From IMG/VR virus record IMGVR_UViG_3300032893_000172, positions 1 through 37,383 of that record: DNA of 37,383 nt. The stretch is one strand, 5' to 3'. This document shows positions 9,460-18,741 of this stretch, piece after piece (positions within the stretch are counted from its first letter, which is position 1; the number at the start of each line of letters is the position of its first letter). The notes below the pieces were generated by a model. That model searched no databases, was not told the DNA's origin, and saw nothing but the letters and a program-made list of their open reading frames with translations. This DNA is from a virus. The translations under genes were made by a program, and so were the position numbers.

Positions 9460-11994
9460 TTATTGTACATAGGCTCCAATATTCCAATTAGCACCTTGTT
9501 GTTTTGTTACAATTACTGGCATTTGGGTTGAACTACCCCAATCAGATGAAACATCTAATCCACTATTATAATTTGTTCCGAGATTTAATCCTGTATTAAG
9601 TGCAGGAGAATTAGATTGTAATGTTAAAATATTATTAATTATATCACTAAATAATGGATTTGTCTCTAAATTTCCTGATCCTAATCCTGCCGATTCTAAT
9701 GCTGATATAGATGTATAATAAGTACTTCCTGTTCCTACTCTCAAAAGACGATTAACTGAATCAGTATTATTAATAATATTATTTATATACTGACACCCAT
9801 TATCAGCTGCATGTTGATCAAAATAAAGCGAATAAGTGTTTGCTTCAGAGTAATTATGATTAATAATATTATTCTTTAATAATACATTCTCACAATAATT
9901 ACCTGGATTTGCAGCATTTTCGTCTATTTGAATTCTAACTGAATCTGTAATACCAGAAATTCCTCCATTATAATTTAATGAATTATTATAAATAAGCAAA
10001 TCCTTAACTCCTCTAACCCAAATATCAATCTTATTATTAAAGAATATATTATAACCAACTCCATTTTTAGTATAAGACTGAGCAATACCTGATTTAACGA
10101 CTATTCCTAATCCTGTATATGTAACTTTATTATTTCTAATGTCAAAATTTATACCTCCATTCATTAAAGCAAAATGCGTAGATCCAACCGCTTCATTAGG
10201 ATAATCATATAAACTACCTATGAAATGATTTCCTATTAATTCTGATTCATCAAATTTATTTGCCAATCCAGTTTCGCCACCTAATGAAACTATTATAGAT
10301 ATATTTCCTGTATTTGTATTACATTTAAAAACATTGTTGTTTATTTTACATTTTCCAACAACTACAGAGGTCGCTTCTATATCTATGTGTCCAACATTAG
10401 ATTTTGAATCAGAAATAAAAATATTATTAGAAATTTCAGGTGTTGTGCATTTGCCGAGATATACCAAATAAACATAATCTGTTATATTTAAACTATGACA
10501 AATTAAATTGTTGTTTTTTATGGTTGGAATCCAACCATCTTGATCAGAATATATAAGATAATTTACTTGTCCGGTTGTGCCAGTCCAAACGAAATTAAAG
10601 TTGTTATAATAAATATCTGTACTACCAGAACCAACGCATCTAATACCCATAGATTTGGTAGTAATTTTATTATATTTTATTGACGTTCCCCCATATACCG
10701 CAGGATATGTATTATATAAAGTAGTGTTATTAAATTTATTATAATAATATTCTCCAGTTGTTTTAAAATAAGTACATCCAACTATGTACGATCTATATAT
10801 TTTAGATGGGTCTGATAATTGAATATTTATTGCATTATTAACATTTGTTGGAAATACACAATCGTACGCTTCAAATGTATTTACAAGTCCATCATGACTA
10901 GTATCTGAAAATACTGCCATACCTGTATATCCTTTAACCATACATTTATTCAGTATTATTGTATTTACATTAGGATAATAAAAGTTAACCGTATACTGTG
11001 TTGTTGATTGACCATCAATAATAAAATTGTAAAAATTAACTGTCCCCGCAACTGCACGTAAAACAAAAGAAGTCGATATTGCTTTAATAGTATTAAATCC
11101 TAATGATTTTATTGTCCACGTTCCAACACGATCCATATAATAATACCGAAGTGTGGTATTATTATATTCTCCACAAGTTGAATTTGATTTTACATATATT
11201 GTAGACCCATCAGCAACTACAGAATAAGCTTTAAATACGGTTAAGTAAGGATTAGCTTTTGTTCCTGTTCCAGTAGTATCATTACCCGATGGTGAGACCC
11301 ATTTTGCTGTGCCGCTTTCAGTAGGTACAGAATAGTAACTTTGGCAAGTCACTAAATCATTTCCGCTTTTAACTGTATTATAAAGTACAATATCTAATAC
11401 TCTTGGTTCATATGTTTCAACTCCATTACTATCTAATACTTGTGCAGAATGTCTACAGAACAACTTGTGTTCATAATCTATATCTTGAAATAGTGAAATA
11501 ACTGGAATTTGATTTGGTGTTCCATTAGATGCATACAAGAAATTATTTATATCAGCAGCAATTAGTGCAGTATCTCCAGCAGGAGCAGATATTGTTGCAG
11601 CAGTTTTGTATGGAAATCCTTTATCCCAATCTGAATTAAAATCATAAGAAGTAATTAAAAAATTTCTAGCATATCCAGATTTATCTGCAAAATAATAATC
11701 AGATCCATTAAGAAGAATATCTCCATCTAACCAAACTAAAGCATCTGTCTTAAATGGAATTCCAGTAGAATATCCAACTAATTCTAACAAATCTTGATCA
11801 GTTAAAGTATATATTTCTTCACAAAACAAATAGAAAGCATCTATAAATTTCTCACTATGATTATAAGCAATCTTAGATTCTATATTCTGATTAAGAGTTA
11901 ATGCTCCATATATTGTACTTAAGAAGTCATTAACTTCAGAAGTAGTAAATCCATAATCATATAACTCTCTAACTAACCATTGTACATTTGTCAT
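9460..11994 (-). CDS. Tailspike / receptor-binding protein with right-handed beta-helix
   Basis: The protein has 844 aa. Residues 1 to about 235 form an N-terminal module, helical at first, then beta-rich; it probably attaches to the virion. From about residue 235, WVSPSGNDTTGTGTKANPYL with the downstream 'A....DGSTIYV' is the classic entry motif of right-handed parallel beta-helix proteins of the pectate-lyase type. Repeated short strands of 'I.NN.F / NLLIYNN..' type follow. The C-terminus (SPALNTG... WNIGAYVQ) matches the 'SPAiD.G......iGAye' end of such domains. It probably binds or cleaves host capsular polysaccharide; no catalytic residues can be fixed by eye. The gene ends next to lysis-like genes. 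Base use in the helix part (about 10300-11500) looks slightly richer in C and G at third positions than the ends, compatible with module exchange. Confidence 0.75.
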   Translation of the reverse strand: MTNVQWLVRELYDYGFTTSEVNDFLSTIYGALTLNQNIESKIAYNHSEKFIDAFYLFCEEIYTLTDQDLLELVGYSTGIPFKTDALVWLDGDILLNGSDYYFADKSGYARNFLITSYDFNSDWDKGFPYKTAATISAPAGDTALIAADINNFLYASNGTPNQIPVISLFQDIDYEHKLFCRHSAQVLDSNGVETYEPRVLDIVLYNTVKSGNDLVTCQSYYSVPTESGTAKWVSPSGNDTTGTGTKANPYLTVFKAYSVVADGSTIYVKSNSTCGEYNNTTLRYYYMDRVGTWTIKSLGFNTIKAISTSFVLRAVAGTVNFYNFIIDGQSTTQYTVNFYYPNVNTIILNKCMVKGYTGMAVFSDTSHDGLVNTFEAYDCVFPTNVNNAINIQLSDPSKIYRSYIVGCTYFKTTGEYYYNKFNNTTLYNTYPAVYGGTSIKYNKITTKSMGIRCVGSGSTDIYYNNFNFVWTGTTGQVNYLIYSDQDGWIPTIKNNNLICHSLNITDYVYLVYLGKCTTPEISNNIFISDSKSNVGHIDIEATSVVVGKCKINNNVFKCNTNTGNISIIVSLGGETGLANKFDESELIGNHFIGSLYDYPNEAVGSTHFALMNGGINFDIRNNKVTYTGLGIVVKSGIAQSYTKNGVGYNIFFNNKIDIWVRGVKDLLIYNNSLNYNGGISGITDSVRIQIDENAANPGNYCENVLLKNNIINHNYSEANTYSLYFDQHAADNGCQYINNIINNTDSVNRLLRVGTGSTYYTSISALESAGLGSGNLETNPLFSDIINNILTLQSNSPALNTGLNLGTNYNSGLDVSSDWGSSTQMPVIVTKQQGANWNIGAYVQ

Positions 11995-11995
11995 A

Positions 11996-12421
11996 TTATA
12001 CTATTTCAATTGTTATTTCTTCTCCTTTATCAAATGCATCTTTTAGTATTGGATATAACTTATCAAAAGTAACTTTGCTATTAATAACCTTACCTTTAAC
12101 TTTATTCTCTCCAACTAATATACATCCCCATGTGTCTTCAGTAGTATTTCCTGAATGTATTCTAATTCCTTCAAAATTTGGTACATTTAATAAGAGAGGC
12201 ATATCTCTCTTGAACTTATCACTATACGTTATAGTTACAATATATATTCCATAAGGTATAGCAGTACTTTCAGGAATCTTTACTTCTCCATTATCAAATA
12301 CACCATCTTTATTTAAATCCCTATTTGGATCTTCAAGTGTATCACAAAAATATACATCATCTATATATAGATGTCCTATAGTATATGTTGGTAGACATAC
12401 TCTTTTAAGTAGTAATTTCAT
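11996..12421 (-). CDS. DUF5675 family protein, candidate lysis enzyme
   Basis: This 141-aa protein matches the DUF5675 layout as I know it: an N-terminal strand pair, LEDPNRD, an acidic loop, IPYGIYIV, LLLNVPNFEGIRIHSGN and DTWGCILVG. The segment at residues 86-104 pairs a His (HSGN) with a Gly-Cys (GCILVG), reminiscent of the H-x-G...GC active site of YkuD-type L,D-transpeptidases; the similarity is by eye only. Residues 35-46 (DLNKDGVFDNGE) fit a 12-residue EF-hand loop with acidic or Asn residues at 1, 3, 5, 9 and Glu at 12, so a bound calcium is plausible. The start overlaps the previous stop as TAATG. Proximity to holin- and spanin-like genes makes a cell-wall role attractive, but the family's activity is not established. 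Confidence 0.7.
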   Translation of the reverse strand: MKLLLKRVCLPTYTIGHLYIDDVYFCDTLEDPNRDLNKDGVFDNGEVKIPESTAIPYGIYIVTITYSDKFKRDMPLLLNVPNFEGIRIHSGNTTEDTWGCILVGENKVKGKVINSKVTFDKLYPILKDAFDKGEEITIEIV

Positions 12422-12726
12422 TATCCTATAAATTTAGAATATATACTATACATATCCATTGTTAACTTCTTTTGTTCATCTAACTTCTTAAGTTGTTCAA
12501 TTATAATATCAGTTGCTTTTTCACCAATTGATATTTCCTTTTCTTCGTTACCAGTCAAATCCCAAGTAATTTTACTATTATCTTGTTTTACATTATAATA
12601 TTTATATTCTTCTTCAGTAAAAGATAATGAATTTTTAAGATCATTCACAATCTTTAAAGTAATAAAATTACTCTCTTGAGGTAATATATTCAATAGAACT
12701 ACACGTTCTAGAAGATTTAATTTCAT
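12421..12726 (-). CDS. Conserved small phage protein, function unknown
   Basis: The protein has 101 aa, is soluble and mostly helical. The pattern 'LLERVVLLNILPQESNFITLKIVNDL' followed by 'LSFTEEEYKYY' and 'EKEISIGEKATDIIIEQLKKLDEQKKLT' is one I have seen in many phages next to structural or lysis genes, without a known role. It is translationally coupled (TAATG) to the DUF5675 gene, so it may regulate or assist it. There are no catalytic or metal-binding motifs. Confidence 0.6.
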   Translation of the reverse strand: MKLNLLERVVLLNILPQESNFITLKIVNDLKNSLSFTEEEYKYYNVKQDNSKITWDLTGNEEKEISIGEKATDIIIEQLKKLDEQKKLTMDMYSIYSKFIG

Positions 12727-12744
12727 AAATTATTCTATTAATTA

Positions 12745-13620
12745 TTATGAATAAAGTAACACATATCTAATATTACCAGCTGCATCAATTGCATATGGTG
12801 CATATAAACTTGTAGTATTCTTACTAGAAGCAGATCCTAAGTCACTAATATTATTACAATCAATTAAAGCTGTAATAGCTACATTATTTGTATTAATACT
12901 AAAAGGACATACTCTACCAGCAGCAGCCATACTTACAGGAATCTCCATTCTCATTCCAAATATAATCTTAGCTCCAGTTAAAGTACCAGATATATAATAA
13001 ATACCATTATCTTGAGCACACAAATATTTACCAGAACCTATTGTAGCTGAAGTATTAATCCAACTTCCAGAACCATAAACAAATTCACCAGCCTGTGTAC
13101 CAGAAATATCTGTTTCAAAATAACTAGACGCTCCATATGAATTACTAGGATCAGCAGAAGTCACATAACTAGATATTCCAGAATAACTATCACCAGCAGC
13201 TAAAGAAGACAATGTAACACTTATTCCATTATTAGTAGCTCCAACAATACTTAATCCAGTAGTATAAGTACCAGTTAAAGTAATTCCAGTTGTAGCTGTG
13301 CCAATACTAATTCCAGTAGTTAATGTACCTCCTAATAATAAACCAGTTGTAAATGTTCCAGTACCTGTTTTAAACGCAGTTGTTGAACTACCAGTTATAT
13401 AAACACCATTAGTGGTAGCACCACTTATAGCAACTCCAGTAGTAACTGCAGCTGCCATTTTAATAGTACTGTTATTTATTACTGTATCATTAAATTGAAA
13501 ACCATTAGTATTATCATAAGTTATTGAAGCAATATTATCACGTTTATCTTCAAATATTAATTCAACTTTATTTACTCCATAAAGATTACTATCAGTAATC
13601 CTTTTAAAAAATGTATACAT
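12745..13620 (-). CDS. Repeat-containing fibre-like virion protein
   Basis: The protein has 291 aa. Residues 1-50 form a small N-terminal domain. Residues about 55-135 consist of imperfect tandem repeats built on 'TTG(I/L/V).I.G(A/T)TT', expected to form a triple beta-helix or stacked-strand shaft as in trimeric fibres. Residues 140-291 form a C-terminal beta domain with Gly/Ser-rich strands and a WIN.SAT segment. The matching DNA (about 13190-13450) carries a clear imperfect repeat. It is probably a trimeric short fibre or head fibre; which part of the virion it decorates is not visible. Confidence 0.55.
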   Translation of the reverse strand: MYTFFKRITDSNLYGVNKVELIFEDKRDNIASITYDNTNGFQFNDTVINNSTIKMAAAVTTGVAISGATTNGVYITGSSTTAFKTGTGTFTTGLLLGGTLTTGISIGTATTGITLTGTYTTGLSIVGATNNGISVTLSSLAAGDSYSGISSYVTSADPSNSYGASSYFETDISGTQAGEFVYGSGSWINTSATIGSGKYLCAQDNGIYYISGTLTGAKIIFGMRMEIPVSMAAAGRVCPFSINTNNVAITALIDCNNISDLGSASSKNTTSLYAPYAIDAAGNIRYVLLYS

Positions 13621-13654
13621 AATTTTATTATTTTATTTTTACTTATATGTTTAT

Positions 13655-14104
13655 TTATCTAATGATAATCTTATCTAATTTTAACAAACTATTATGTTTT
13701 TCCCTTAATAACGCTATACTATTTTCAAGCTGTTTATCTGTATCAACTTCTATATTAAAAATTTTAGTTGTATCAGTTCTTAACTTTCCAATTTTACAAT
13801 TAAATATAAAATTCCTTATTTCATGTATTTCAGAACTAGTATGTATAAATAAATCATCAATATGAGTAGTTACTTTTCTTTCTGTATTTTCTATTTTATT
13901 ATCTAATTCTTTACATTTGATATCTACATAAGGTATAGAAGCTTTTGATTGAAGTTCAGTTTTAATTTTTTCTCTTTCTTCAATTTCACGATTATTAGTT
14001 TCTCTAATAACTGTCAGTCGTTGAGTTATAAGCAATAACATTACACTTAACGTAGCTGTAAACAATCTTTCAAACCATTTAGAATTTAAAAATTTTGGCC
14101 ACAT
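13655..14104 (-). CDS. Single-pass membrane protein with coiled coil
   Basis: The protein has 149 aa. One membrane segment at about residues 13-28 (LFTATLSVMLLLITQ) follows a short aromatic N-terminus. A long charged helix then runs from about residue 33 to 85 (IRETNNREIEEREKIKTELQ...) with heptad character, and more helix follows to the end. It overlaps the 140-aa membrane gene by 26 nt. Topology again resembles an inner-membrane spanin or a membrane-tethered scaffold. Together with the next gene it forms a second membrane cassette separate from the holin/spanin-like pair at 8667-9450. Confidence 0.45.
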   Translation of the reverse strand: MWPKFLNSKWFERLFTATLSVMLLLITQRLTVIRETNNREIEEREKIKTELQSKASIPYVDIKCKELDNKIENTERKVTTHIDDLFIHTSSEIHEIRNFIFNCKIGKLRTDTTKIFNIEVDTDKQLENSIALLREKHNSLLKLDKIIIR

Positions 14105-14501
14105 ATTTTCTATTTCTCATAATTAAATTTAAACAATATCCTACTCCGATAGTTAATAAAAATGTACATATAAAACTCCATATATTTTCCCACCATTTTT
14201 CTGAAATTATATATATTTGACCAAATGCACTATAATGATAAATTAATTTTATAATAAAATATGGAATAAATATCCATTTAAATAGTAATCTAATAGTTCC
14301 AACACCAGAATAAATAGAAACCAAACTGGCCATTAATAAACTTATAGAATTCTCTGCAATTGCCCATATTACATTCCATTGTTTAGTAGTTAATCCTTCA
14401 AATCCATTATATGATAAATGATATGCACTAATTACAAATATAAATAATAATGATAGAATAACTACTAAAAATTCTAATATATCAACTTTCTTAACATCCA
14501 C
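14079..14501 (-). CDS. Multi-pass membrane protein, possible holin
   Basis: The protein has 140 aa with about four hydrophobic helices: residues 8-27, 42-66, 70-88 and 106-127. The loops are short and the C-terminus basic (RNRKYVAKIFKF). No enzyme motif is visible. Size and topology would allow a holin or a superinfection-related membrane protein. It lies between a 40-aa ORF and the coiled-coil membrane gene and overlaps both, so the three are probably translated together. Confidence 0.45.
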   Translation of the reverse strand: MDVKKVDILEFLVVILSLLFIFVISAYHLSYNGFEGLTTKQWNVIWAIAENSISLLMASLVSIYSGVGTIRLLFKWIFIPYFIIKLIYHYSAFGQIYIISEKWWENIWSFICTFLLTIGVGYCLNLIMRNRKYVAKIFKF

Positions 14502-14596
14502 ACTAGTATTCTAACTAATAAGTTATATTCACTTGGATCTTCTATCATAACACCCTTAGTTGGTGTTTTAGGTACTTCAATTGGATCGACTGGCAT
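14474..14596 (-). CDS. Small 40-aa protein filling the gap between 93-aa and 140-aa genes
   Basis: From an ATG at 14596 the frame stays open for 40 codons and ends with TAG at 14474-14476. The protein begins MPVDPIEVPKTPTKGVMIED, Pro- and acid-rich, and ends in a hydrophobic, basic helix (LLVRILVWMLRKLIY) that could insert into or lie on a membrane. It occupies a stretch that would otherwise be a non-coding gap in a densely packed operon, starts 11 nt after the previous gene, and overlaps the next gene by 28 nt. Those facts favour a real gene. Function is unknown. Confidence 0.5.
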   Translation of the reverse strand: MPVDPIEVPKTPTKGVMIEDPSEYNLLVRILVWMLRKLIY

Positions 14597-14606
14597 AATC
14601 TTTATT

Positions 14607-14888
14607 TTATAAATTAATACTATAATCACTATTACATAAATCATTAAAATGATCTATTATTTCTAAAATCTCATCAGTTGTAAAAAAATTATTATTCTCG
14701 TAATCATCCTCACTAAAATAATCTATAATTATATTACAATATTCATTGATAGCTTGTAATTTAATTAAATAAACTTCATTATCAACTCTTCCTCCGATTG
14801 CTAATACATTAGTTATTATATTAGCTATCTCCACCTGTTTAAACATTACAGTGGCTTTAAAATCATTTATTTCTGTAAGTGTTGCCAT
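14607..14888 (-). CDS. Hypothetical helical protein following the long tail fibre gene
   Basis: The protein has 93 aa and is acidic and mostly helical (ATLTEINDFKATVMFKQVEIANIITNVL... FFTTDEILEIIDHFNDLC). There are no membrane segments and no recognisable motif. It starts 1 nt after the stop of the 1283-aa fibre gene, a position often used for small fibre chaperones or adaptors. That role is inference only. Confidence 0.5.
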   Translation of the reverse strand: MATLTEINDFKATVMFKQVEIANIITNVLAIGGRVDNEVYLIKLQAINEYCNIIIDYFSEDDYENNNFFTTDEILEIIDHFNDLCNSDYSINL

Positions 14889-14889
14889 A

Positions 14890-17800
14890 TTAAGCTGCTG
14901 TTATTGTTAGTGTACCTCCATTTGCAACTGTTAATCTATATCTTGTCCCATCTGGAGATTTTAATATTATACCTTTACTTACTGTTGTTAGCTCTAATTC
15001 TCCATCTGAATTTACAAATACTTTTTCAGTTCCTTGATTCCTTAAACTTAATAAATTAGAGGTAGTTAAAGAATTATGAGTATCAAATATATATGCAGTT
15101 CCTCCTGTTGCTAAAACTCTAGGATTAATATCTACTCTTACATTTGAACCTACAGTTGCTTTTAAAATAGAACCAGAAACTGTTCCTGAAGTTACTGGAT
15201 TATCAAGAATAGTTATTATATTACCTGTTGAATTATATGATCCAGTATTAAATCTTGTTAGATACATAACAGTAGTTGATGTACTACTTCCTCCTTGTTG
15301 ATCAAAATATGCACAATAACCTGTATAAGAAGTTCCTCTTATTCCTATACCAGATGTATTATCCTGACCTAATATAGCAACACTACCAGAACTATAACCA
15401 ACAACTCCATCAACTTTTGCATATAACTTACTAACATATAAATTACCATCATAGTTTAATCTATTATTATCAAGAGGATCATTAATCGAACTATCAAAAC
15501 ATCCAGCAGTTCTTGATGTGTAAGGAGTATATTTATTAGTATTCCAATTTAATATATCAGAAACTGGAGTAACTCCACCACTAACCTCTCCATTTGCATT
15601 ATATAACTTAGTTGCATACAAATATCCATCATAATTCAATCTATTTGTATGAGATGGAGTTGTTGTACCATTATCAAAGTATCCAGCGGTCGAAATTGTT
15701 CCTGAAGTATTTAATACTAAACTATTAATATTTCCATTAATTGTTAAAAGCTGATTAGCAGGAGAAGCATCAAATATTCCATAAATTAATGCCTTAGTTC
15801 GTCCATCTAATTCAGATGATCTGCTAGCATTATCTATAAATAATTTATTATCCCCAGTCTCATAATATCCAGCATTAGATCCAAGAAATACATTATAATT
15901 ACCTGTATTTGAATATCCAGAACGATATCCAACTCCAACATTATTAAAACCAGTACTATTATAAAGAGAAAATGCTCCTATTCCTACATTATACCATCCT
16001 GTAAGATTGTTAAATAAAGAATCAAACCCATATGCACAATTTTGATATGCTGTAGTATTCTTATTTAAAGAATTACCACCATATGCACAATTTTGATTCC
16101 CAGTAGTATTATTATATAAACTATTACATCCAATAGCTGTATTTTCTTCACCAGAACTATTATTAGTTAAAGAATTAACTCCAATAGAAGTATTATAACT
16201 ACCAGTAATATTGTTTTGTAAAGAAACACTTCCAATACCTATATTATCAATTCCAGTCGTATTAGAATTTAAAGCAAAGTATCCAATAGCAATATTATCA
16301 GTTCCAGTTGTATCAGAAGTTAAAACATTATATCCAATAGCTGTATTATTCATACTTGCAGATGGAATATAAGAAGTATACCCTACAATAACATCATAAT
16401 ACTTATATATATTTGCTTTTCCAGTAGCACTAATATCATTAATAGATATTAAATTTGTTGCATATAAATTACCATCATAATTCAATCTATTTGTAGCTGT
16501 TACTATATCTGTACCATTAAAAAATTTACCGGAACTAGATACCCCACCAGCTTCAGTCTTATTTGTATAAGGTCTATAATAAGAATTAATAGAATCCCAT
16601 TTCCATGTATAATTATTTACTAAAATAGATTCAGATACTATAGGAACTATTATATAAGAATAATGTAATGATCCTTCATAATACATAAATACATTTATAG
16701 TACTACCACTAGTAGTACTAGTATAATATTTAACTACAATTCTATCAGTAGCATCTAATGAAAAAGCAGGTTGAACACTTTCTATCACAAACTGAGAAAC
16801 TGTTGTATTATTTATTTCAGCAGTCGTTACATTAAATAATTCAGTTTCAACTCCACCAGGATCAGTTCTTTTATAAACTCTTATAGTTACAGTAGTATTT
16901 CCGAAAGCAGAATCAACTCTCAACCAAGTTTTAAATATCCATAATCCAGCAGGTATTTCAGTGAGTCCTGGATATCCAGGCTCAGTAACATGATTATGAG
17001 AATCAATTAATATAGGACTAGTTGCAGAAGTAACTCCAACAGTTTCTATATTTTCAGGATCATTTGCTGGAGATGTCAGTAATTTTTCATATCCAGATAC
17101 ATCTGATACTTCTTCGTGAAGAAATAAAATTACATTATTTCCAACTGATCCTATAATTTTATAAGTTCCATCATTAGCTAAATAAGCATCTCCGGCTCCA
17201 GTATTTATTATAACAGAAGCTTTATTCCAAGTTACTAAATTAGCTGCTGTAATTGAATTAACAGAAGCATAACTTATAAAGTCTGATTTAAGAGAATAAT
17301 CTGATAAATCTCCAACTATTAAATCACTCAGTAATATAGGATTTCCACCATTAGCATTAAGATCTCTAAACTCTAAATTATCTAAATTATCCCTACGAAT
17401 ACTTACTGTAGAATCTCCAAAAGCTAACCTTTTAATTGTATTAATATAAGTATCAGCATTAAACTTTATCTCTTGATTTACAAAATCTCCATATATTAAA
17501 GGAGTTGCACTATCACTATTAGCAATATACAAAAGATTATCTCCAGTTTCATTATTACCCGCATTTGGACCAAGTAATAAATTACTATTCTTATATCTTA
17601 AATAAGAACTATTAAAATCAGTAGCTTGAATATTACCATTAACTGTTAATGCTTCATCTAAACTAAGAGGAGTATTAACACCCACATAATCAGTATAATA
17701 TATCCCTCCAGTCATAGTAGTCCAATAATTAGTAGCTCCACCAATTAAAGATGCTAAAGTATTTGATCCAGACACTGAATCTGTAAACACTAAATTATCA

Positions 17801-18741
17801 CTACCATCAACAGTTATAGATATACTAGAATCACTAGCAAGATCTAATTCAGTAGAAATATATAAAGTACCTACTGTTAATTTTTTTGTAATATCATTAA
17901 AAAAGAATGTAGAATCTCCACCTAAAACTCCACTATTATTGTACTGAACATATGAATCTGCTCCACCTACTACAGTAGCAACTGTTTTATACGTACCATC
18001 ATCAAATAAAGCACTTGTACCACCTCCAGAAGAGATTAATGTATCTAATAATGATTTATTAATATGAGTATGTGAATTTGTATATGCTGTATTCCAATGA
18101 CTTGTATCAGTTGAAGTAATAAAGTATGCTTCAGATGCAACAAATACAGGATCTAATTCTGTAGTCAAATAACCAGCAGAAGCATGATTACCCCATCCGT
18201 ATGCAGTATCCCAATGACTTACTTGAGTAGATGTTATTCCATAAGCTACAGAAGCTAAAAATACTGGATCTGTTTCAGTAATTAAATATGGTACATCATT
18301 GACTAATAATGATACATTATCTCCAGGTTGTATACCAACATTTACACTATCTACATAAGCTTTAATAGATTGCTGTGTAGCTAAAGCATGTTCATCGTTA
18401 GAAACTAAATTATCCTCATCTAATATTTTGGTTACATAAGTAGATTCTGATCCAAAAATTAATTCTGTAATATTTAATGCACCTACAACTCTAAGAGTTT
18501 CAGTTCCAATAAAAGAAGCTCCTCCTATAACTACTTTATCAGTAGTTAAAACAGGACGTAATAAATTAGTTCCAGATCTAACCCAATATGTATCTACTGA
18601 AGTTCCAGATCCAATAATGTAAGGATTAAATCCATCTGTTAATGGAATAACTGTTTCATCAGCTTCATGTGCAGGAACAGTAATCGGTGTTATTGTTCCA
18701 GAATCCTCCAAATAAGGATTACCAAGGATAATTACTTCCAT
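14890..18741 (-). CDS. Long tail fibre / adhesin with YadA-like head repeats
   Basis: The protein has 1283 aa. The N-terminal part holds fibre motifs common in Bacteroidota phages (SHWDTAYGWGNHASAGYL and SHWNTAYTNSHTH at about residues 170-225; a further WNKA motif near residue 510). A jelly-roll-like domain lies near residues 540-690. Residues about 795-970 contain roughly eight imperfect 23-24-residue repeats of 'G..N.AIG..SL.NNTTG', the pattern of YadA-type trimeric adhesin heads. Three copies of 'NRLNYDGNLYAT' flank the repeats. The C-terminus (GIILKSPDGTRYRLTVANGGTL) is a terminal motif I associate with Bacteroidota phage fibres. No peptidase S74 chaperone is visible. It probably forms a trimeric receptor-binding fibre. 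The start overlaps the previous gene by 23 nt. Confidence 0.75.
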   Translation of the reverse strand: MEVIILGNPYLEDSGTITPITVPAHEADETVIPLTDGFNPYIIGSGTSVDTYWVRSGTNLLRPVLTTDKVVIGGASFIGTETLRVVGALNITELIFGSESTYVTKILDEDNLVSNDEHALATQQSIKAYVDSVNVGIQPGDNVSLLVNDVPYLITETDPVFLASVAYGITSTQVSHWDTAYGWGNHASAGYLTTELDPVFVASEAYFITSTDTSHWNTAYTNSHTHINKSLLDTLISSGGGTSALFDDGTYKTVATVVGGADSYVQYNNSGVLGGDSTFFFNDITKKLTVGTLYISTELDLASDSSISITVDGSDNLVFTDSVSGSNTLASLIGGATNYWTTMTGGIYYTDYVGVNTPLSLDEALTVNGNIQATDFNSSYLRYKNSNLLLGPNAGNNETGDNLLYIANSDSATPLIYGDFVNQEIKFNADTYINTIKRLAFGDSTVSIRRDNLDNLEFRDLNANGGNPILLSDLIVGDLSDYSLKSDFISYASVNSITAANLVTWNKASVIINTGAGDAYLANDGTYKIIGSVGNNVILFLHEEVSDVSGYEKLLTSPANDPENIETVGVTSATSPILIDSHNHVTEPGYPGLTEIPAGLWIFKTWLRVDSAFGNTTVTIRVYKRTDPGGVETELFNVTTAEINNTTVSQFVIESVQPAFSLDATDRIVVKYYTSTTSGSTINVFMYYEGSLHYSYIIVPIVSESILVNNYTWKWDSINSYYRPYTNKTEAGGVSSSGKFFNGTDIVTATNRLNYDGNLYATNLISINDISATGKANIYKYYDVIVGYTSYIPSASMNNTAIGYNVLTSDTTGTDNIAIGYFALNSNTTGIDNIGIGSVSLQNNITGSYNTSIGVNSLTNNSSGEENTAIGCNSLYNNTTGNQNCAYGGNSLNKNTTAYQNCAYGFDSLFNNLTGWYNVGIGAFSLYNSTGFNNVGVGYRSGYSNTGNYNVFLGSNAGYYETGDNKLFIDNASRSSELDGRTKALIYGIFDASPANQLLTINGNINSLVLNTSGTISTAGYFDNGTTTPSHTNRLNYDGYLYATKLYNANGEVSGGVTPVSDILNWNTNKYTPYTSRTAGCFDSSINDPLDNNRLNYDGNLYVSKLYAKVDGVVGYSSGSVAILGQDNTSGIGIRGTSYTGYCAYFDQQGGSSTSTTVMYLTRFNTGSYNSTGNIITILDNPVTSGTVSGSILKATVGSNVRVDINPRVLATGGTAYIFDTHNSLTTSNLLSLRNQGTEKVFVNSDGELELTTVSKGIILKSPDGTRYRLTVANGGTLTITAA

